A stretch of DNA of 64,000 bases from Beroe forskalii. Its lineage: Eukaryota; Ctenophora; Nuda; Beroida; Beroidae. This document shows, piece by piece, positions 57,463-64,000 of this stretch (the first letter of the stretch is position 1; the number at the start of each line of letters is the position of its first letter). The position numbers and the translations under genes were made by a program. The notes beneath the pieces are model-generated. The model saw only the letters and a list, made by a program, of their open reading frames with translations. It was not told the DNA's origin and ran no database searches. The stretch lies in contig WFMF01000314.1 of NCBI GenBank assembly GCA_011033025.1, positions 145,644-209,643 of the forward strand, written 5' to 3'.

Positions 57463-58299
57463 ATGATACCCCCTGGATTGTTTCAACAATTGATGGATTC
57501 ATATAATCTCCCTTTCATATACATCGTTATTGTTGCACTTTACATTGTAGTGATGGTTGTTCTGAGACTATCATTCAGGTTTCAGACTAATGATTCACAG
57601 CCACCAGTCACAATCAGTTATGTCAAACCAAGTTGTGCATTTAAAAAGACATCAATTCCTTTTAAACTGATGTTGAATGATAGTTCTACTCTTCCTGACA
57701 GTAGTTTAAGATTAATCCTCAAATGTTCTGAGTCCTGTAAAGTTACTTACTACTGGGGAGTGGAAACTAAGATATTGGCACAGATTGCTGTGAACAATTA
57801 TTGTATTCTTCCTGTAAATGTTTCATTAGTGGATAATTGTATGAAATGTGATGAGGTGGCTAATTTTGGAGTTGGTGAGCATATATTGGATATCAGATCA
57901 GATGCTCTTGACTTTGGTCCTGTTCCAAGAAAGATAGTTCCATTGGTTATCTTGTTATCTGTTGAAGAGGAAATTGTATCTATCAGAAATTTACTCACTG
58001 TTTTTCACATCAAAGACAAACAATGCAGTGAACCCACAAGGAAACTGAATGAAATGGTTTTCATTATGAACAGTGATGACAGATTAGACAGGCAGCCAAA
58101 TAGTGGTAGATGGCTTCCATTGTACAAATATTTCTCCGAAAATGAATCCAAATGTTGTATTGTTTGTCAAGAAAATAAAGTATCTCATATACTTATCCCC
58201 TGTCGACATGCATGTTTATGCAGTATTTGTAGTGATAAGATTACAGACAAATGCCCTATGTGTAGGTGCATAGTAACCTCATTAGCTAATATTGATTAG
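57463..58299 (+). CDS. CGRRF1: CGRRF1-like membrane-anchored RING-finger protein
   Basis: 278 residues in a single coding exon. An acceptor (CCTTTTACACAG) ends at 57,446, so I take ATG 57,463 as the start, not the in-frame ATG at 57,421, which lies upstream of it. There is one N-terminal transmembrane segment (FIYIVIVALYIVVMVVL, about 18-36). The central region keeps features of CGRRF1: TYYWGVETK and DFGPVPRKIVPLVILL. The C-terminus has a C3HC4 RING, CCIVCQ, then PCRHACLCSICS and CPMCRC (about 234-270). Human CGRRF1 is an E3 ligase of the endoplasmic reticulum; ligase activity here is inferred from intact RING residues. The 5' leader seems spliced, from an upstream exon not identified. Confidence 0.8.
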   Translation: MIPPGLFQQLMDSYNLPFIYIVIVALYIVVMVVLRLSFRFQTNDSQPPVTISYVKPSCAFKKTSIPFKLMLNDSSTLPDSSLRLILKCSESCKVTYYWGVETKILAQIAVNNYCILPVNVSLVDNCMKCDEVANFGVGEHILDIRSDALDFGPVPRKIVPLVILLSVEEEIVSIRNLLTVFHIKDKQCSEPTRKLNEMVFIMNSDDRLDRQPNSGRWLPLYKYFSENESKCCIVCQENKVSHILIPCRHACLCSICSDKITDKCPMCRCIVTSLANID

Positions 58300-58773
58300 T
58301 TTAATATTTGATCTATATAAATCTATAAAAGCAGGCTTATAACAAATTATTTTGGATTTTTTGATTTCGTTTACTACCCATGTATTTCTTGGAGAAGTTT
58401 AAAATGTTATGATTTTGAGAATATTTACATACCAATTCGTTAAGTTTGAAGCATCAATGGACTTTTGATCTCTCAGGAAATTACCTCATGACACTTAATT
58501 ACATAATTTTGACGTCCACACAAATGGCAAAGGGTAAAGTCAGTCATTTGGGTTCGGTTTTGGGTCAGAATTTGGGTATTGGGTTGAGTTAGGTTAATTG
58601 TAACTATGACTATGAGAGATGAAGTAGGTGCCATAAGGTCAAATACTATGAGGTATTAACTATGCACATGTAACTACACAATTATACTTTTAACACTATC
58701 AATCTCTTATAATAAACTTGGAAGACATACTGCCTTATTATTACTTGGTCTTACTAATAATTCACTGCAGCAG
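58300..58773. other. Short spacer between CGRRF1-like and CUSTOS-like genes
   Basis: Only 485 bp between stop and next start. It ends in a double acceptor CTGCAGCAG (58,765-58,773) eleven bases before the next ATG. No clear promoter element. Confidence 0.5.
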
Positions 58774-58784
58774 GTTTTTCTTGT

Positions 58785-59303
58785 ATGAATTGCATGGAAG
58801 ATGTCATATTGGACTTTAGTGAATCTGAATCTGAAACTGATGACGAGAATTTGAGATTATGTTGTGAAGAAAATGAACAAATGTTGTTGCATCAAAAGAA
58901 GGAACTTGAAAATCCCAAAAATGTTGTTGTTCCTCAGTCTGATGCTCGGCGGCACATGTTTGATTTGAGAGTAGATCCATCCACTCGTGAGGTTCTTGCA
59001 AGAAAACTCAGTCTATTCCTTGACAATTGTGTTGAAGAAGTGAACGCCAGCAAAAGTACAGATTCGAAAATTCCCATATCAACCAGAAAAAAGAGATTCA
59101 AGCTGATATCAGCATCGAACTTTGAATATGACGATGACTGTTTTGTTGACAGCTATTGTACTGGAACCAGAAGGAAGCCAATTCCATTGCATGACCCAGA
59201 TCTCAGTGAACTTGTTTCGGCCATTTCACCAACCCTGGATATAACTGGAATTTTAAAATCTTTGAAAAATGAAAGCTGTGGTGAACCTTACTCTGATACA
59301 TAA
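58785..59303 (+). CDS. CUSTOS-like protein (probable)
   Basis: 172 residues, one exon, preceded by a NAGNAG acceptor. It opens with an acidic Ser-rich segment (DFSESESETDDE), as CUSTOS proteins do. A block FDLRVDPSTREVLARKLS then LFLDN follows (about 60-85), resembling the conserved helix of CUSTOS (TPEF..HVAKKLGALLD). A basic RKKRFKLISASNF stretch corresponds to the next conserved strand. CUSTOS is a nuclear Wnt-pathway modulator in vertebrates; the function here is only inferred. The lysine-rich tail of vertebrate members is absent. The assignment rests on short blocks and needs a profile search. Confidence 0.55.
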   Translation: MNCMEDVILDFSESESETDDENLRLCCEENEQMLLHQKKELENPKNVVVPQSDARRHMFDLRVDPSTREVLARKLSLFLDNCVEEVNASKSTDSKIPISTRKKRFKLISASNFEYDDDCFVDSYCTGTRRKPIPLHDPDLSELVSAISPTLDITGILKSLKNESCGEPYSDT

Positions 59304-59995
59304 CATTAATTATGATAACATTTTTCAAGTTCATTTGCATATAAAAGCATGCAATATAGACATGGTAAGAAGTCATTGTGTAGCATATGATTGTGAAATT
59401 GATAACCTCCATCTGTCAGTCGATTTCAGCATTTTGTACCTTAATGCTGTATTCTTAACAATACTGCATTCTTAACTGTATTCCAACTGCAGATAAGTAA
59501 CAGAGATTATAAAATATCAGAAGCTTTCAATGATCATGTGAAAATCGTTGTCAGTGTTTACTTGTTAATCACAAACTGTTAATTGATGGCATAAACGAGA
59601 TGAACTTTGCACATCTATGTTTCTATAACTATCTATTTTCTTGCGTTACTTACTTACAACTTTACAAGGATACTTTTCATATAGTCACTTTCCCGGTTCA
59701 ATTATGCCCCAACTATTCCCTGTGCCTTAAATGTGGCACATCTATGCCTAGTGTTCTGCCTTAAGTGTTTTGCCTTAAGTGTTTTGCCTTAACAATTCAT
59801 CAACATATTGGACCGAGTTTCATTCCAAAATCACCTCCCTGCTCCTTCCTTCCCTTTAGTGATTAAATATCATTTCATTTGCATGATGCAATCAGTAGAT
59901 TTACTAAACAGTACAACCATATATTATTATATTCAGCTTCACCATATTATGCATACAATGTATTAAAGTTTAACTCAAATTAACCTTTCCAACAG
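59304..59995. other. Intergenic spacer before the sulfotransferase gene
   Basis: AT-rich, includes a short TTAAGTGTTTTGCC repeat at about 59,760-59,790. It ends in a polypyrimidine acceptor (CTTTCCAACAG) at 59,995. Confidence 0.5.
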
Positions 59996-60031
59996 ATGGA
60001 GTTATCGGAATTAGATGCTCCCATATTATGA
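59996..60031 (+). promoter_or_regulatory. Upstream ORF in the sulfotransferase leader
   Basis: ATG follows directly after the acceptor at 59,995 and opens an 11-codon frame (MELSELDAPIL, then stop), out of frame with and 51 nt before the main ATG. It could damp translation if this is the leader. Confidence 0.4.
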
Positions 60032-60082
60032 TCGGAAGTCCTAATCAACCTCGGGGTCACCATTACTTTCCTTTTTCCTGCG

Positions 60083-62749
60083 ATGGTGCGAGTTGGAAAG
60101 ATTAAGGCAACTTTGAAAAAAATTACAATCCTCTCATCTCTGTTTATAATCTGCCTGACAACAATTACGTGGTTCCCCACTGCTATACCATTCCTCAGTA
60201 TTTTCCATGAACCTGAGCCCCATTATATGACCGAAATCCTCAGCACCAATCATAGTGATGAAAAGAACTCATGTTTCGTGAGGAACTTCGTCTTTGTGAA
60301 GACTCATAAAACTGGAAGTAGCACACTGACAAACATTTTATTCAGATTCGTTGAAAAGCACAAACTCAATAACCTTATTGGCACGTGAGTTATGGTGTTG
60401 TTTGGAGGGTTATCTTTCACTGAATTAACTCAAGTTGAGGCTCAAGCACGAGAGTCAAAAGTTTATAAACCATATTTTTTCATGTTTATAAACCATTTTT
60501 TAGTATGATATTTAAGTCTACATTTAAACAATATCTACATAAATACAAACTTCTTATTCTGCCACATTTCTTCAAATGTTAATGCATCAAGTGAATAACT
60601 GTCACTTACTTCTGATGGTAATTCCATCTAATTTCAGGTTCCCCACTGGAACTGAGTATTTCGATCTGGAGAATCATACCTACTCACCTCCACTTTATGG
60701 CGGCAAAACCTACAACGCATTCATGATGCATGCTAACTACAATCCTTCCTTCTTACTCAGCAAGCTCCCGCCCCCAGTCAAGTTCTTTACCATAATCAGG
60801 CACCCTGTAGCCAGATATATCTCGGGTTTCTCCTTCTTTTGGACCTACAAACTCTACAATGACACAGATATGGACGATGCTATTAACAAACACTTGGATG
60901 CTAATAAAGACTACATGGTTTCCACAACTCATTGCGTAGAATGCTGGAGGATGGTCAATGCAGTGGCTTTTGACCTTGGTTTTGATTTCGAAGGTTACTT
61001 GAGTTCTTCTAACAAGAAGAAGTGGATGGACGAATTTCTGGCTGTTAGGGACAAGGAATTGGACTTGGTCCTAATCCAAGAACATTTCGACGTATCTTTA
61101 GTCCTTCTGGCAAGGCGCTTCTGCTGGTCATTACGCGACATGGTCTACCTCAACAGTTTGAAAGCTACTGCATCGTTTTCAGTCAAAGAGGATACGAAGC
61201 GGAGAATTCTTAAATTCCAGGATATTGATGCGATGATATATGAACATTACTTCAAAATCTTCTGGGATAAAGTGAACCAGGAACCCTTGATATTCAAGGA
61301 TGTGGATAAATTCAAAGCCATTAACGAAGACGTTGTCAATAAGTGTGTGACCGCCCAGGTATAGCCATTCATTGTGTTATCAAGTAAATAGTCTGTTACG
61401 TTTTACAGATATACCCACAGCTTATAGTGACCACATAACAAATAATACATTATGTAATAGTCCCCTATCTGATTAGTCCTTCCAATTTGGTTGCTTATAA
61501 CATTATAATTCGTCCTTATTAGTCCTCCTAATAAGTGCTCACTAATTAAATGTCGCTAGTCTCTGGACGAAAGCCTTTTTGAACTTCTCGAGATCCCCTT
61601 ATGTCTTTTTAATACTCTTTTGATGAGTTGCTTCTGACTGATCAGGACACCTGCTTGTTATGGGTCAATAATCTATGAAATTTTACATGTTAATTATATG
61701 TACATCTGAGTTTTTGCACAAGTATCATGTTATTTGGCCTTTTTTCTTGAAGAATTTAGGCCCCTAGCCTTCCAAGATACTAAAAATGATATCAAATGCC
61801 TGAAATTTTGGCTAGTGTCCCATATAACTCTGGGCTCTTCATTATCTATGATAATGACGTCAGTCAGAAAAATATAGTTAAGCGCACCTAGCGCTTTAAA
61901 GGTTAGGGTTAGGATCAGGATTAGAGTCAGGATTTGTTAGGTTTAGGGTCAGGATTAAGGTTAGGGTTTTGGTTAGGGCCATATTTAGGTTTAGGATACA
62001 GAAAAATTGAACTTTAGATCTGTGACGTCACTTAGCCAGAGTTATATGGGACACATACCGAAATTTTGTTCAAACTTTTATAAAATACATAGACACACGC
62101 CTATGGCCCATTTTGGGATACTTCCAGAGGGCGTTTGCCTGAGGGATTTACCCGGTTTTGCCCGAGTCCGTAGGGCGAGGGTCTAAACCAATATGGACCC
62201 GATCAGGAAAGTGTCTATATATTATAGGCCCGCATGAAAACATCAGAGGGTTCTATAAAGATATAAACTGGCTATAAAATTTGTTTAATTTCATTTCAGC
62301 CTGGTATGACCCACAAGCTGGGACTCCTCGAACATACATTGACTGAGTTTGGGAGGAGCAGCTTCGAATGTAAAGCTTTGAACACGAGGGTTTCTCCTTT
62401 TACTCGTCTCCTTGAAAATCGAGCCCAGGGTATGAAAGTTAATTGCTAGATTGGTTGGATACCTCAGTGTTTTTGCTTTTCATTTTACATAATTATTTTG
62501 GCTTTCTGGATTGAATTTTAATACAGATACAAAGATAATTCAATGATGTAATTTTGCTAATTGAACATGGCCAAATTCAAATTCAACTACTTCTTTTCCC
62601 TAAATAATAAAGAAAGTAAGCAATGTTTTGTTTTAATTGCAAGAATATTGTTGCAGGGTAATCGCCACTTCAAAGGATCGAGAAAAAGTAGCCTCCGCCT
62701 TGAGGACTTGTACAACTCCTATAACCCTAAAGATATTCATTATTCATAG
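60083..62749 (+). CDS. Galactose-3-O-sulfotransferase family (Gal3st/cerebroside sulfotransferase)
   Basis: Exons are 60,083-60,384, 60,638-61,358, 62,300-about 62,428 and 62,657-62,749. It transfers sulfate from PAPS to galactose of glycolipids or glycans in the Golgi. It is a type II membrane protein: a short basic cytosolic end, then a signal anchor (ITILSSLFIICLTTITWF). The PAPS 5'-phosphosulfate loop is FVFVKTHKTGSSTLTNILF (about 69-87) and the 3'-phosphate site is FTIIRHPVARYISGFSFF in exon 2. Length of about 415 residues fits the family. The last intron is odd: the frame-preserving join after NRAQ needs a non-canonical border, while GT-AG after CAGG gives an immediate stop. A canonical in-frame alternative uses a donor at 62,390 (NTR|GNRHF). 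The start ATG at 60,083 precedes the basic-TM pattern expected. Acceptor substrate unknown. Confidence 0.88.
61802..62067. mobile_element. 266-bp miniature element with telomere-like core, in sulfotransferase intron 2
   Basis: Inverted termini are GAAATTTTGGCTAGTGTCCC and GGGACACATACCGAAATTTT, each followed by a CATATAACTCTGG arm. The centre (61,895-61,985) is made of degenerate GGTTAGGGTTAGGAT repeats. Confidence 0.75.
62086..62221. mobile_element. Miniature element of the TACATAGACAC family
   Basis: Ends TACATAGACAC and GTGTCTATATA match the 39,703-39,875 element. It lies next to the preceding element, in the same intron. Confidence 0.65.
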
Positions 62750-64000
62750 TCCATACTCCATACGCACGGACAGCTCGTTGTATTGATATACAGGATCTTC
62801 AGTGTCCAATAAGAGACCCTCAAGAAACCCCCCTTATTTACTTACAGAGGGTATATTCATTTCAGCTTTGATATATTAAATTATTTAGTACTGTTTTTAT
62901 ATTCCCATTATTCAGTTACATTTCGGTGATAATATCTTATAATATTCTCATAAGTTTAGGGGATTTATTGTAGTAACCTAGAAGATATTCTTTACATGAG
63001 AATTCTTTAGAATCTTATCCGGTTAAGATATTCTTTACATGAGTTTTTAGTTTGCCATTTTCTTGGAATCTAAGCTCTTTTGTAAATTAGTTTTGTATTG
63101 GGACTGCCATGAACCAAGGCACTAATTAATCGTTGATAGGATTCAGAAAGATTTTTGTATACCATTTGTGTGAGAGATGGATAAGAAGGTTCTTAACCTT
63201 TATAATAGAATAATTATTTACTTTGTATTCTGTCCCCAATCTTAAAAAAGGAACTTTGGTTGGGATTTGGGAAAGGAATGGGAGAGGCCAAATTAAGTTT
63301 TAATGGTTAATAAATACATTTCAGAATACCGTTATTCCATATTATTTGAGTTTAAACTCATTTAACTTTTTTGTGGAATAATGTGGTTCAAACTTTCAAA
63401 TGTGCATTAAAACATTCTCATTAACCACCACCAAGACTACACCAGAAACAAAATGAAATTGCTGCTGTGAATTTTCATTGTCAAGGCTATTTTGTGTTTG
63501 TTGTTACAGTGAAACTATTTTAGTGGATGAAAATTCATAAAAGTTAGTAGGGGTACTGCTCCTTGCTTGAAATGCCTTGGTGACTAAATTTGGTTATTTA
63601 TGGATATTACAATGCCTTTTACAATTGTTAAAAGCAGTTTTCTATCCATGGCCATACCAGTGGATAAAAGTTCGCATATACTCAAATAGTAAACTGTATC
63701 CTTAATTGAACTGTTGATGATATCAATTTCATGTTTTCAGATTTATGTGCTAGACAATTGTTATTGTTCATCTCAATTGTATCATAATCATAGGTACAAT
63801 CAATGATATGGAAAACGGAGAAGTACGGAAAATGGTAATGGGTAAGGAGGTGAAAATAAACAACTAGATCAGAGGAAAACTACAGGTTCGTTTGTTTGGA
63901 AACCAACAGTGGCGCTAGCAATGTGCCGAAATAAAAATGTATTAAGTCCAGTGCAGTTCATCAAGATTTACATTCAATGTATTCAGTTTTGATAAATTAA
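62750..64000. other. 3' flank of the sulfotransferase gene, no gene seen
   Basis: AT-rich with no extended coding frame. TAATAAATACATTT near 63,308-63,320 could serve as a polyadenylation signal. Confidence 0.4.

Overview
This is nuclear DNA from an animal, most likely a marine invertebrate. The evidence is: AT-rich sequence, short GT-AG introns, and single-copy animal genes (a CGRRF1-type RING protein, an RNF4-type ubiquitin ligase, a rhodopsin-class GPCR, an inositol-phosphate kinase, a galactose-3-O-sulfotransferase). There is also a dense load of eukaryotic transposons: Ty3/gypsy, a LINE, mariner, and many foldback and miniature elements. The sequence alone does not fix the phylum; a cnidarian or ctenophore would fit but is not shown. 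No tRNA or rRNA gene, CRISPR array or prokaryotic gene was seen.

Layout. (1) 1-21,550: a head-to-tail segmental duplication of about 10 kb. Each unit carries one three-exon gene for a secreted protein of a family I do not recognise. Copy A (6,576-9,674) is open throughout. Copy B (16,979-20,801) has its first exon split by a 707-bp palindromic TTAA element. Each unit also carries two insertions absent from the other (LINE and mariner in A; a 3.3-kb minisatellite-bearing element and the palindrome in B), so the sister copy shows the empty site. (2) 21,551-28,769: an inverted scrap of the same duplicated region, then an inositol-polyphosphate-kinase-family gene (22,876-27,705). Its 3.6-kb first intron contains small repeats and, on the other strand, a small secreted-protein gene with a TATA box. 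(3) 28,770-32,603: a 3.8-kb element with about 310-bp terminal inverted repeats and a 6-bp target duplication. (4) 34,880-37,500: minus-strand exons of a rhodopsin-class GPCR covering TM1-TM5, with no TM6-TM7 found. (5) 37,500-47,968: mostly non-coding, with miniature elements and a 31-bp minisatellite. (6) 47,969-48,810: the last three exons of an RNF4-like gene. (7) 49,203-55,839: a complete-looking Ty3/gypsy retrotransposon on the minus strand with one uninterrupted 1,472-residue ORF, inserted into a small miniature transposon. (8) 57,447-62,749: three plus-strand genes, CGRRF1-like, CUSTOS-like and Gal3st-like, closely packed.

The observations most worth a second look are these. Tandem copies of splice-junction segments recur in three unrelated genes (IPK, GPCR, RNF4-like). 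The duplicated secreted family has no recognised domain. Two large inverted-repeat elements carry minisatellites and have 6-bp target duplications. The Ty3 element's tRNA primer-binding site is embedded in its own start codon. Joined CDS coordinates are given as outer limits, with exon limits in the evidence text.
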